Shown piece by piece: positions 1 to 7,901 of a stretch of DNA of 40,267 nt (its first letter is position 1; each line of letters opens with the position of its first letter). The position numbers and the translations under genes were made by a program. The DNA lies in assembly GCA_041751995.1 (NCBI GenBank), contig JBGSHY010000094.1, forward strand, positions 1-40,267, written 5' to 3'. A model generated the notes under the pieces. It saw nothing but the letters and a program-made list of their open reading frames with translations, had not been told where the DNA came from and ran no database searches. The DNA comes from JANMEX01 sp041751995 (GTDB lineage: Bacteria; Pseudomonadota; Alphaproteobacteria; Rhizobiales; Rhizobiaceae).

Positions 1-2
1 GC

Positions 3-437
3 CTTGAGCCGCACGAAATCCACGCCGATCTCCTTGCCCGCGACAAGCTGGACCTCGTCGCCCGGCTATCGGAGAAGGGCAAGGTTGCCTTCGTCGGCGA
101 CGGCGTCAACGACGCGGCCGCCCTTGCCCGCGCCGATGTCGGCATTGCGATGGGCGCAGCAGGGTCGGAGGTTGCCTTGCAGGCCGCAGACGTCGCGCTT
201 CTTTCCGACGACATGACCCGCCTTGGCGAAGCATACCGGCTTGCCCGCCGCACCAAAGCCATCATCAGGCAAAACCTTTATTTCGCGCTCGGAGCGATGG
301 CCGTGCTCGTTGCCGGCGCGCTGTTCTGGGAACTCCCGTTGCCTTTGGCCGTCATCGGGCATGAAGGCGGAACTATGCTGGTGGTGCTGAATGGCCTTCG
401 CCTTTTGGCCGATCCGATCCGCACAGACCGCGCCTGA
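3..437 (+). CDS. Heavy-metal translocating P-type ATPase, C-terminal part (P1B-4-like)
   Basis: This is the last ~144 residues of a P1B-type ATPase whose start lies before the window; the frame is open from base 3. The sequence shows the hinge motif GDGVNDAAAL and the following ADVGIAMG segment of the P-domain, then two membrane helices. The last helix carries HEGGT followed by LVVLNGLRLL. In this family the residues in the last helices line the metal site, and HEGGT there is the signature of the P1B-4 group (CoaT/CtpD/CzcP/PfeT types), which export Co2+, Fe2+ or Zn2+ across the inner membrane. The subgroup call is from that motif only; the SPC motif of the earlier helix is outside the window. 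The protein ends with a short tail after the last helix, as is usual for the family. Confidence 0.93.
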   Translation, partial: LEPHEIHADLLARDKLDLVARLSEKGKVAFVGDGVNDAAALARADVGIAMGAAGSEVALQAADVALLSDDMTRLGEAYRLARRTKAIIRQNLYFALGAMAVLVAGALFWELPLPLAVIGHEGGTMLVVLNGLRLLADPIRTDRA

Positions 438-502
438 ACACCACGCGTTTCAAATCCGGCAGGCCGTTTGGCGCGTAGAGCGTCAAAAGAGGATCCTGAC
501 CG

Positions 503-1009
503 ATGTCCATGATTTCCAAAGCTGCCGCCGCCCTGTTTGGAGCCGGCATTCTGCTTGCCGCAAGCCCATCCCATGCAGAAGATGCGCTGATCCGCTTCTT
601 CAAAGGGAAAACCGTCGCTGACGGTGAATTCGCCGCCATCAACGGCGTCAAACGCGATTTCCGGGTCAGGCTGACAGGCCATTGGGACGGCCACAGGCTG
701 ACCTTGGTGGAAGATTTCACCTATTCTGACGGCGTCAAGAACCGCAAGACCTGGCGCATGACCAAAACTGGCGAAGGCCGCTATCAAGGCACACGCGACG
801 ATGTGGTTGGCACAGCGACCGTCAAAGTCTCCGGCCGAACCGCCCGCTTCTCTTACTTGGTCGACATCGACGAAGGCCCCGGCCAGAATATTGTCCGCTT
901 TTACGACACGCTGAAGTTTGCGGCTGACAACAGGACGATGAAGAACACGGCGCTGGTGACGAAATATGGGCTGCCAGTGGCAAAGGTGCGCGTGGATTTT
1001 CGCAGATAG
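503..1009 (+). CDS. DUF3833 family exported protein
   Basis: A 168-residue protein with an N-terminal signal peptide: a hydrophobic stretch AAAALFGAGILLAA followed by a likely signal peptidase I site at SHA-ED around residue 25. No lipobox Cys is present, whereas many gammaproteobacterial members of this family are lipoproteins. The mature part (FFKGKTVADGEF, GHWDG, LVEDFTYSDG, KTWRM, GRYQGTRDDVVG) matches the beta-rich DUF3833 pattern. The function of the family is unknown; a periplasmic lipocalin-like fold is a reasonable inference. A ribosome binding site AGAGGA lies just before the ATG. It sits 65 bases after the metal ATPase in the same direction, and converges on the LtrA-family gene. 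Nothing links it functionally to either neighbour. Confidence 0.8.
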   Translation: MSMISKAAAALFGAGILLAASPSHAEDALIRFFKGKTVADGEFAAINGVKRDFRVRLTGHWDGHRLTLVEDFTYSDGVKNRKTWRMTKTGEGRYQGTRDDVVGTATVKVSGRTARFSYLVDIDEGPGQNIVRFYDTLKFAADNRTMKNTALVTKYGLPVAKVRVDFRR

Positions 1010-1052
1010 CAATTGCGAAAAACGCGCCGCTTTTGCCCGGCTTGTTTGACTT

Positions 1053-2198
1053 TCACCCCTGCGCCGTGCGTCCCCGCACGAAAGCTGCAGCCACCACAGT
1101 TGCTGTGCATAGCTGCAGCGCCGCTGGAAATAGTGGCGTTGCCACGGCAAACAATGCTGCGAGCGGCAGAAGCCAGAAGCGCCAACCTTTGCAAATGAAC
1201 CGGTCGCGCACCATCCATAGCCCCGCCAGATAAATCGCAACCGGGATCGCGACCGCCGCATCGCCAACCTGCAGCGACGCTTCAGAATGGTGCGTCAGGA
1301 TATCAGTCAGCACACCAAAACCGGCGCCGGTTGCGGCCCCCGCTGCAAAAAGGAAAATATGCCCGTAACCCCAGGAAAATGCCCGTGCGTGCTCCCTGTT
1401 TTCAAGATGCTCGTCTTCGGTGAAATAGAGCGACCAGAATGAAAACGTGATGAGCGCCGCGCACAGGAACACGTGCACGAGGCGGGCATCAAACACCGGC
1501 AGCTCAGCCATTTCCCGCAGGGCGCCTGCCGCCGCCAACATCAGTTCTCCAAGCACGATGATGTTCAAAAGCCCATATCGTTCAATGACATGATGCCTGT
1601 GCCATGGCGTCATCCCGGATCGCTCGGCAACAAATGGCACCGCCAATTCTCCTATCACCCCGACCAGAAACATCACCAGAAATGCCGATGACTGCGGATC
1701 GATCAGCAGCAGGGCGCACCAGTAGGCTTGGGTGAAGGCAATACCCGTTGCGTAGCGCAACGCGGTTTGACGATGCGCGCTGTCAGTTTTGGCGGCGCAA
1801 AGCCAAAGCCAGATCATCACCGCGCGCATCACGACATAGCCGACAACAATCAGGGTGAGATCGTGATTTTTGAAGAATTGTGTGATGCCGGCGGCCATGA
1901 TCAAGGCGCCGGCGATGAACGCAAATGTGGACAGCCGGAAATTGCGGCTGCCATCGTCATATGCGGAGGCGAACCAAGTGTAGTTCATCCAAGCCCACCA
2001 GATGCCAAAGAATGCCATGGCAAATGACAACAGGCCTTCGGCGACGTGGTTTTCGGATATTGCATGATGCAAACCCGCTGCGGCAGACGCAATGGCGATC
2101 ACACTTGCCAGATCCAGCAGCAGTTCCAGTGTCGTCGCAACACGTCCATGCTCATTCGGATCGCGTTGCTTGAGCGGGTGAAGCAATTTGGCAGACAT
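1053..2198 (-). CDS. Low temperature requirement protein A (LtrA) family membrane protein
   Basis: A 381-residue integral membrane protein with about ten to twelve hydrophobic segments. Near the N-terminus it has the LtrA-type signature TLELLLDLASVIAI (typically FELFFDLVFVFAI). Later blocks also fit: FFGIWWAWMNYTWFASAYD, a segment with HHVIERYGLLNIIVLGE, and SFWSLYFTEDEHLENREHA. LtrA was named from a Listeria cold-sensitive mutant; its biochemical role is unknown. The ERYG..IIVLGE motif is the most conserved part of the family and is intact. The gene is transcribed away from obgE, with 190 bases between the two starts, and converges on the DUF3833 gene. It is probably a local acquisition next to the conserved obgE-proBA block, because neighbours of obgE are usually ribosomal protein genes. 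Confidence 0.85.
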   Translation of the reverse strand: MSAKLLHPLKQRDPNEHGRVATTLELLLDLASVIAIASAAAGLHHAISENHVAEGLLSFAMAFFGIWWAWMNYTWFASAYDDGSRNFRLSTFAFIAGALIMAAGITQFFKNHDLTLIVVGYVVMRAVMIWLWLCAAKTDSAHRQTALRYATGIAFTQAYWCALLLIDPQSSAFLVMFLVGVIGELAVPFVAERSGMTPWHRHHVIERYGLLNIIVLGELMLAAAGALREMAELPVFDARLVHVFLCAALITFSFWSLYFTEDEHLENREHARAFSWGYGHIFLFAAGAATGAGFGVLTDILTHHSEASLQVGDAAVAIPVAIYLAGLWMVRDRFICKGWRFWLLPLAALFAVATPLFPAALQLCTATVVAAAFVRGRTAQG

Positions 2199-2388
2199 AT
2201 TTTGATCCGTGCTGTGCGTTCAATTCAGACAATGACTAGACGAGCCCAGTGCCGCAAACAACCGGACTTCCCTTAATTGAAGGCAACAATTGCCTCGCCA
2301 CGCCTTTTCGCCTATTGGCACGGTTCCCATTAAATAGTGGCGCCAGCTGTTACGGCTTACCAGCCAGAAGCGCCAACAAGGCATCACA

Positions 2389-3423
2389 ATGAAATTTCTT
2401 GACACGGCAAAAGTTTACATCAGGTCCGGTGACGGCGGCGCGGGGTCCGTGTCGTTCCGGCGCGAGAAGTTTATCGAGTTTGGCGGGCCGGACGGCGGCG
2501 ACGGCGGCAAGGGCGGCGATATCTGGGTCGAGGCCGTCGATGGGCTGAACACGCTGATCGACTATCGCTACCAGCAGCATTTCAAGGCCAAGACCGGCAT
2601 GCACGGCATGGGCCGCAATCTGGCCGGCGGCAAGTCTCCCGATGTGATCCTCAAGGTTCCGGCGGGCACTCAGGTTTATGACGAAGACAATGAGACGCTG
2701 ATCTGCGACCTGCCCAAGGTTGGCGCCCGGTTCCGCCTCGCCAAGGGCGGCAATGGCGGCTTCGGCAATGCGCATTTCAAGACTTCTACCAATCAGGCCC
2801 CCATGCGCGCCAACCCCGGCCAAGAGGGCCAGGAACGCAACATCTGGCTGCGCCTGAAGCTGATTGCCGATGCCGGTCTTGTCGGCCTGCCGATCGCCGG
2901 CAAATCAACCTTCCTCGCCAGCGTCACAGCCGCGCGGCCAAAGATCGCCGGATATCCGTTCACCACGCTCTACCCGAATCTCGGCGTCGCCAACATTGAT
3001 GGCCGTGAGTTCATCATCGCCGACATTCCCGGCCTGATCGAAGGCGCGCACGAAGGCATCGGCCTCGGCGACCGGTTCCTCGGCCACGTCGAGCGCACCC
3101 GGGTTTTGCTGCATCTCGTCTCCGCACAGGAAGAAGATGTCGCCAAGGCCTACAAGACCGTTCGCAAGGAATTGAAAGCCTATGCCGAAGAGCTGTCCGA
3201 CAAACCGGAAATCGTGGCGCTGAGCCAGGTCGACACCATTGACGAAGAGACCAAGACAGCCAAGCTCGCGGCTTTGAAGAAAGCCTGCAAGAAGGTGCCG
3301 CTGGCCATTTCCGGCGTCACCCGCGAAGGGCTCGAAACCGCGCTGCGCAAGCTTGCGCTGGAAATTTCGATTTCCAAACAGCACGAGACACCGGAGAAAC
3401 CCGACACACGGTGGCAGGATTAG
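2389..3423 (+). CDS. obgE: Obg-family GTPase ObgE/CgtA, with altered P-loop
   Basis: A 344-residue Obg GTPase, which in other bacteria binds the 50S subunit and couples ribosome assembly to growth and stress. The glycine-rich Obg domain is at residues 1-158 (GDGGAGSVSFRREKF, GGPDGGDGGKGGD). The G domain follows: P-loop GLPIAGKST at 166-174, switch I block GYPFTTLYPNLG, and DIPG at 212-215. The G4 motif reads SQVD (279-282) rather than NKxD. Family members usually have Asn (or Ser) at P-loop position four; here codon 2893-2895 is ATC (Ile169) instead of AAC or similar. In MnmE-like GTPases this Asn contacts a monovalent cation. The gene is complete and close to usual length, with AAGG ahead of the ATG. 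It starts the obgE-proB-proA-nadD run, 6 bases before proB. Confidence 0.96.
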   Translation: MKFLDTAKVYIRSGDGGAGSVSFRREKFIEFGGPDGGDGGKGGDIWVEAVDGLNTLIDYRYQQHFKAKTGMHGMGRNLAGGKSPDVILKVPAGTQVYDEDNETLICDLPKVGARFRLAKGGNGGFGNAHFKTSTNQAPMRANPGQEGQERNIWLRLKLIADAGLVGLPIAGKSTFLASVTAARPKIAGYPFTTLYPNLGVANIDGREFIIADIPGLIEGAHEGIGLGDRFLGHVERTRVLLHLVSAQEEDVAKAYKTVRKELKAYAEELSDKPEIVALSQVDTIDEETKTAKLAALKKACKKVPLAISGVTREGLETALRKLALEISISKQHETPEKPDTRWQD

Positions 3424-3429
3424 GCTCCG

Positions 3430-4557
3430 ATGTCCCTTCCGCAGTTGAAATCCTTCAAGCGCATTGTCGTCAAGGTCGGCTCGGCCCTGTTGGTGGACCG
3501 CGCCAAGGGCTTGAAGCGCGAGTGGCTGGAAAGCCTGTGCGCTGACGTTGCAGCGCTCGCCAAGGGCGGAACAGAGGTGTTGCTGGTCTCTTCCGGCGCG
3601 ATTGCGCTTGGCCGCACGGTGCTCAGATTGCCCAAGGGCGCATTGAAGCTCGAGGAAAGCCAGGCATCTGCCGCCGTCGGCCAGATCGCGCTCGCCCGCG
3701 CCTATGACGAAGCGCTCGGCGCGCACGGCCTGACGACCAGCCAGATCCTTTTGACTCTCGGCGACACTGAAGAGCGCCGCCGCTATCTCAACGCCCGCGC
3801 AACGATAGACACGCTGCTGCGGCTGAAGGCCGTGCCGGTGATCAACGAGAACGACACGGTCGCAACAAGCGAAATCCGTTACGGCGACAATGACCGCCTC
3901 GCCGCCCGCGTCGCCACCATGATGGGTGCGGACCTACTGATCCTGCTTTCCGATATCGATGGTCTCTATTCAGCCCCGCCGCATCTTGATCCGAAGGCCG
4001 AGTTTCTGCCGGTGATCGACAAGATCACGCCGGCGATTGAAGCCATGGCCGGTGCCGCCGCGTCCGAGATTTCAAAGGGCGGCATGAAGACCAAGCTTGA
4101 CGCCGGCAAGATCGCCACCGCCGCAGGCACGGCGATGATCATCACCTCCGGCGCGCGGTTGAATCCGTTGGCGGCCATTGACCGCGGCGAGCGGGCTAGC
4201 CTGTTCAAGCCCTCTCTCAATCCTGTCAGCGCCTGGAAGACATGGATCGCCGGAAATCTTGAGCCGGCTGGCAGATTGCAGATTGATGCCGGCGCATTGA
4301 CCGCGCTACTTTCCGGTAAATCCCTTTTGGCTGCAGGCGTTCGCTCCGTTCAGGGCAATTTCGAGCGCGGCGACACGGTGGCTGTGATCGGTCCGGACGG
4401 GCGCGAGGCTGCACGCGGTCTGGTGGCCTATGATTCATCAGATGCGGTGAAGATAACCGGCAAGAAATCATCAGACATTCCGGCCATTTTGGGCTATGAA
4501 GCCCGCGCCGCCATGATCCACCGCGACGACATGGTGGTGTCGCACAAACCGGACTGA
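3430..4557 (+). CDS. proB: Glutamate 5-kinase
   Basis: A 375-residue enzyme that phosphorylates L-glutamate to gamma-glutamyl phosphate, the first and feedback-controlled step of proline synthesis. The amino acid kinase domain covers about residues 1-260 and shows IVVKVGSALL, LLVSSGAIALGR, PVINENDTVAT, GDNDRLAARVA and SKGGMKTKLDAGKIA. A C-terminal PUA domain follows (about 275-365: RLQIDAGALTALLSGKSLL, VRSVQGNFERGD, ARGLVAYDS). This two-domain form is the usual bacterial ProB. The ATG follows the obgE stop by 6 bases, and proA begins 5 bases after its stop, so proBA are surely co-transcribed. This obgE-proB-proA-nadD order is common in Rhizobiales. Confidence 0.97.
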   Translation: MSLPQLKSFKRIVVKVGSALLVDRAKGLKREWLESLCADVAALAKGGTEVLLVSSGAIALGRTVLRLPKGALKLEESQASAAVGQIALARAYDEALGAHGLTTSQILLTLGDTEERRRYLNARATIDTLLRLKAVPVINENDTVATSEIRYGDNDRLAARVATMMGADLLILLSDIDGLYSAPPHLDPKAEFLPVIDKITPAIEAMAGAAASEISKGGMKTKLDAGKIATAAGTAMIITSGARLNPLAAIDRGERASLFKPSLNPVSAWKTWIAGNLEPAGRLQIDAGALTALLSGKSLLAAGVRSVQGNFERGDTVAVIGPDGREAARGLVAYDSSDAVKITGKKSSDIPAILGYEARAAMIHRDDMVVSHKPD

Positions 4558-4562
4558 TCTTG

Positions 4563-5846
4563 ATGTTGACCAAAAACGAAACGGCCAACGACATTGAATC
4601 ACTGATGCTGGACATCGGCCGCCGCGCCCGTGCCGCCGCTGGTCCGCTCTCCCTCGCATCCGCCGAGCGCAAATACGCGGCGCTGACCGGCATGGCGCAG
4701 GCCATCATGCGCGACAAGGATGTGATCCTCGCGGCAAACGCTGTGGACATGATGAACGGTGAAGAGGCAGGCCTTTCGCCTGCCCTGCTCGACCGGTTGA
4801 AGCTCGATGAAAACCGCATCCGCGCCATATCTGACGGCATCCGCTCGATTGCTGAATTGAAAGACCCGATTGGCGAAGTCATTGCAGAATGGGACCGGCC
4901 GAACGGCCTGCACATCGAGCGCGTCCGCACGCCGCTCGGTGTCATTGGCGTCATTTACGAAAGCCGCCCGAATGTCACCGCCGACGCTGGTGCGCTGTGC
5001 CTGAAGGCCGGCAACCCGGTGATCCTGCGCGGCGGTTCGGACTCGGTGAACTCCTCCTCTGCCATCCACGCCTGCATGGTCGAGGGTTTGAAAAAAGCCG
5101 GGCTTCCCGAAGACTGCATCCAGCGCGTGCCGGTCACAGACCGCGCCGCAGTCGGCGAAATGCTCAAGGGCCTTGGCGGCAATCTCGACGTGATCGTGCC
5201 ACGCGGCGGCAAGAGCTTGGTCGCCCGTGTGCAGAACGATGCACGCGTGCCTGTGTTCGCCCATCTGGAGGGCATCTGCCATGTCTATGTCGATGCCTCC
5301 GCAGATTTGGAGATGGCGCGCAAGATCGTCGTCAATGCCAAGATGCGCCGCACCGGAGTTTGCGGCTCGGCGGAAACCTTGCTGGTCGACCGCAAGGCAG
5401 CTGGCACCCACCTCGTGCCCATCCTGACCGACCTTGCAGCCAAGGCTTGCGAAATCCGCGGCGACGCCGACGTGATGGCAGCCTTCAAGCAGACAGTTCC
5501 AGCAAAGCCCGAGGACTGGTCCACCGAGTATCTCGATGCCATCATATCGGTAAAATTGGTCGATGGCATTTCTGGCGCGATTGACCACATCAACCGCTAT
5601 TCCTCGCACCATACCGAAGCCGTGATCGCTGAGGACTTGGCCGTCGTCGAGCGATTCTTCAACGAGATCGACTCGGCGATCCTGCTTCACAACGCCTCGA
5701 CCCAGTTTGCCGACGGCGGCGAGTTTGGCATGGGCGCGGAGATCGGTATTGCCACCGGCCGGATGCATGCGCGCGGGCCGGTCGGCGTCGAGCAGCTCAC
5801 CTCGTTCAAATACCGCGTGCGCGGCACGGGCCAGACACGTCCGTGA
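4563..5846 (+). CDS. proA: Gamma-glutamyl phosphate reductase
   Basis: A 427-residue NADPH-dependent aldehyde-dehydrogenase-fold enzyme that reduces gamma-glutamyl phosphate to glutamate semialdehyde, the second proline step. Seen: VIYESRPNVTADA, LCLKAGNPVILRGG, VPRGGKSLV, and the catalytic Cys267 in RRTGVCGSAETLL. The C-terminus has the family block GGEFGMGAEIGIATGRMHARGPVGVEQLT. I chose the ATG at 4563; a TTG directly before it (4560) is in frame and less likely. Its TGA overlaps the probable GTG start of nadD. Length and motifs are normal. Confidence 0.97.
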   Translation: MLTKNETANDIESLMLDIGRRARAAAGPLSLASAERKYAALTGMAQAIMRDKDVILAANAVDMMNGEEAGLSPALLDRLKLDENRIRAISDGIRSIAELKDPIGEVIAEWDRPNGLHIERVRTPLGVIGVIYESRPNVTADAGALCLKAGNPVILRGGSDSVNSSSAIHACMVEGLKKAGLPEDCIQRVPVTDRAAVGEMLKGLGGNLDVIVPRGGKSLVARVQNDARVPVFAHLEGICHVYVDASADLEMARKIVVNAKMRRTGVCGSAETLLVDRKAAGTHLVPILTDLAAKACEIRGDADVMAAFKQTVPAKPEDWSTEYLDAIISVKLVDGISGAIDHINRYSSHHTEAVIAEDLAVVERFFNEIDSAILLHNASTQFADGGEFGMGAEIGIATGRMHARGPVGVEQLTSFKYRVRGTGQTRP

Positions 5847-6469
5847 TACTGGATGGTGTTGCCAGCCATTATCTGAAAATGCCCCACGCCGAAAAAGGCA
5901 TGACCATCGGCCTGTTCGGCGGCTCGTTCAATCCGCCGCACGGCGGCCATTTGCTGCTGGCCGAAATTGCGCTGCGGCGGCTGGATCTTGACCAGCTCTG
6001 GTGGATCGTCACGCCCGGCAATCCGCTGAAGGACACGCGCGAACTCGCTCCGTTGGCCGAGCGCCTCGCCGCCTGCGAAGCGATTGCGGAAAATCCGCGC
6101 ATAAAAATCACCGCGTTCGAAGCTGCCTACAACATCCGCTACACCGCCGACACGCTGAAGCTGGTGCAGGAGCGCAATCCCGGCGTCCGCTTCATCTGGC
6201 TGATGGGCGCGGACAATCTTGCAAACTTCCACAAATGGCAGCGCTGGCGGCATATCGCAGAGACATTCCCGATTGCTGTCATCGACCGGCCCGGCTCGAC
6301 GCTCGCCTACCTCTCGTCAAAACTTGCCAAGACCTATGACTACGCCCGTATCGATGAAGACGACGCGCAGGCGCTTGGCCGCCACAAGGCTCCGGCCTGG
6401 ACGTTCATCCACGGACCCAGGTCAAGCCTGTCCTCGACGGCGATCAGGAAGGCACGGCAGGCCGAATAG
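5843..6469 (+). CDS. nadD: Nicotinate-nucleotide adenylyltransferase
   Basis: A protein of about 208 residues that adenylates nicotinate mononucleotide in NAD synthesis. The nucleotidyltransferase motif GLFGGSFNPPHGGH (near residue 23) and the C-terminal SSLSSTAIR block (the SSTxxR ATP-binding motif) are intact, as is WLMGADNLANFHKW. Start: the GTG at 5843 overlaps the proA stop by four bases (GTGA) and gives the N-terminus SHYLKMPHAEKGM, which resembles rhizobial NadD proteins. ATG codons at 5879 and 5900 are alternatives that would shorten it by 12 or 19 residues. In related genomes nadD is followed directly by rsfS; here a LysR/DUF1127/MFS block lies between them, and nadD converges on the LysR gene with only 6 bases between. 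Confidence 0.95.
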   Translation: MILDGVASHYLKMPHAEKGMTIGLFGGSFNPPHGGHLLLAEIALRRLDLDQLWWIVTPGNPLKDTRELAPLAERLAACEAIAENPRIKITAFEAAYNIRYTADTLKLVQERNPGVRFIWLMGADNLANFHKWQRWRHIAETFPIAVIDRPGSTLAYLSSKLAKTYDYARIDEDDAQALGRHKAPAWTFIHGPRSSLSSTAIRKARQAE

Positions 6470-6475
6470 GCAAGC

Positions 6476-7393
6476 TCAAATCTCCGGCTGCGCGCATTCC
6501 GCCAGCATCCAATCCCGGAAAGCCATGATGCGCCGGTCTGATGCCGATGCTTCCGGATAGACCAGATGATAGGCATATTCCGACGCCGCCTTGATGCTGA
6601 GATCGAACGGGCGCACCAGTCGGCCTTCCGACAAATCATTGGCGACCATGGCAAAATCGGCGAGCGCCACGGCGTCGCCAGCCATCGCAGCATCGACGGC
6701 GTTCGACGAGGCTTCGAAAACGATGGTGTTGCTGTCGTCGAAATCATCAATGCCCGCCGCCGCCATCCACATGCGCCAGTTCGGCCATGTCACGCCCTGC
6801 CGCGACCATTCGATATGGGCCAGCGTGTGATGGAGAAGGTCACGCGGTTCCTTCAGCGGCTTTCCCGAGGTCAACAGGCGCGGGCTGCACACCGGCACGA
6901 TGATGTTGTCAAACAGCCGGTTGGCGGCAAGGCCCGGATATTTGCCCGAGCCAAAGCGGATGGCGATGTCGATATCATCCACGTCAAAATCGCGGACTTC
7001 GTAGGCGACATCAAACCGGAGATCGATGTCGGGATGGGTTTTGCGGAACCTCTCGACGCGCCGCATCAACCACTTTGTCGCAAAATGCGGGTCTGCCGTC
7101 ACCTTCAGCTGCGCCGTGCCGCGCCCGGCCTTTTGCGCCTTGGAGACGCCGCGGTGCATCACGTCCAACGCGTCTGCCGCCGCTTCGCACAGGATGATGC
7201 CGGACTCGGTCAGACGGATGGTTCGGCTGGTGCGCACGAACAGCTTGACGCCGAGCTGGTCCTCAATCTCCTTGATCTGGAAACTGACCGCAGCTGGCGT
7301 CAGCCCAAGCTCATCCGCAGCGCGGGTGAAATTGAGATGTTTTCCCGCTGCCAACAGGGTCCGCAAGGCGCGTGTGCCAGGTACAAGGCGCAT
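6476..7393 (-). CDS. LysR-family transcriptional regulator, GcvA-like
   Basis: A 305-residue LysR-type regulator. Its N-terminal winged helix-turn-helix (about residues 8-66: LRTLLAAGKHLNFTRAADEL, LTPAAVSFQIKEIEDQLGV, LFVRTSRTIRLTESG) is of the GcvA type. The substrate-binding domain has DFDVDDIDIAIRFGSGKYPGL, also typical of GcvA-like regulators, which act on amino acid or beta-lactamase genes. The ligand is unknown. It diverges from the DUF1127 gene across 127 bases that hold a perfect 6-5-6 inverted repeat, and LysR regulators commonly act on the divergent neighbour. The DUF1127 gene, and possibly the MFS gene beyond it, are the likely targets (inference). Confidence 0.92.
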   Translation of the reverse strand: MRLVPGTRALRTLLAAGKHLNFTRAADELGLTPAAVSFQIKEIEDQLGVKLFVRTSRTIRLTESGIILCEAAADALDVMHRGVSKAQKAGRGTAQLKVTADPHFATKWLMRRVERFRKTHPDIDLRFDVAYEVRDFDVDDIDIAIRFGSGKYPGLAANRLFDNIIVPVCSPRLLTSGKPLKEPRDLLHHTLAHIEWSRQGVTWPNWRMWMAAAGIDDFDDSNTIVFEASSNAVDAAMAGDAVALADFAMVANDLSEGRLVRPFDLSIKAASEYAYHLVYPEASASDRRIMAFRDWMLAECAQPEI

Positions 7394-7483
7394 TTCATCT
7401 TCAAGAAAAAATTACTGATAAGCAAAGAACTACTCGTTTCCCCCTTTTCGGTCAATGCTTCATAAGAGGGACAACAGATCAAC

Positions 7484-7500
7484 ATCAAGCAAAACTTGAT
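7484..7500. promoter_or_regulatory. Candidate LysR operator, perfect inverted repeat
   Basis: ATCAAG-CAAAA-CTTGAT is a perfect 6-5-6 inverted repeat in the LysR/DUF1127 divergent gap, about 20 bases before the DUF1127 ATG. LysR proteins bind dyads of this size, usually with a T-N11-A core; here the outer T and A are 13 apart, so the fit is partial. Position near the start codon would suit repression or a leader site. Assignment to the adjacent LysR protein is inference. Confidence 0.4.
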
Positions 7501-7520
7501 ATGAAAGTTGGAGACCTCCC

Positions 7521-7778
7521 ATGTCCATACTCACCTTCGAACACAAGCCACTGCCTTTTGCCTGGCATGTGCCAGCATTTCTCAAGCGCCTCTTTGCCGC
7601 CAAGGGCGCGCAGGAACACCTGTACACCGAGTTGAAAGACCTGCCGGACCACCTTTTGCTGGACATCGGCATCGACCCCCGCAATGTGCCGCAAAGTCTA
7701 GATGAAGCCATCGCAAGGCAGGATCTCGCCCATGGCGGCGTGGTTTCGGCGCAGCATCGAGCCGTCGCGAGGTCGTGA
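7521..7778 (+). CDS. DUF1127 domain small protein
   Basis: An 85-residue protein whose middle (about residues 30-60: LYTELKDLPDHLLLDIGIDP) carries the DUF1127/YjiS pattern, an Arg/Leu-rich helix ending in L.DIGI. The first ~20 residues (FEHKPLPFAWHVPAFLKRLFAA) are basic and amphipathic. Small DUF1127 proteins in alphaproteobacteria have been tied to RNA turnover, phosphate and stress responses, generally as RNA-binding regulators; which applies here is unknown. A GGAG ribosome site stands before the ATG. A hairpin terminator follows at 7807-7862, so it is probably a single-gene transcript. The C-terminal 25 residues after the domain have no recognisable feature. Confidence 0.8.
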   Translation: MSILTFEHKPLPFAWHVPAFLKRLFAAKGAQEHLYTELKDLPDHLLLDIGIDPRNVPQSLDEAIARQDLAHGGVVSAQHRAVARS

Positions 7779-7806
7779 CGTTCGCGAAATACATCTTTCG
7801 AACTGA

Positions 7807-7862
7807 CAGCAGCGATCAGCAAGCCATGGAATTTATGGCTTCCGATTGCTGCCGTCGTTTTT
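7807..7862 (+). terminator. Intrinsic terminator after the DUF1127 gene
   Basis: A long imperfect stem: AAGCCAT (7821-7827) pairs with ATGGCTT (7835-7841), and further out GCAGCGA (7809-7815) pairs with TTGCTGC (7846-7852) with one G-T wobble. Five T residues follow at 7858-7862. It separates the DUF1127 gene from the MFS gene. Confidence 0.7.
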
Positions 7863-7901
7863 AACGCAGCAATGCGCTGTTAGGCATGGCAAACGCTGCG
7901 G

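Noticed and set aside
1171..2377. 16-base direct repeat AGCCAGAAGCGCCAAC (1171-1186 and 2362-2377) flanking most of the LtrA gene
   Set aside because: One copy is inside the LtrA coding region, and a 16-base match somewhere in 40 kb is not surprising. No target duplication or transposase supports mobility.
4599..5768. Long open frame opposite proA on the minus strand
   Set aside because: It lies wholly over a clear proA with all motifs; codon pattern of GC-rich DNA produces such antisense frames and the product matches no family.
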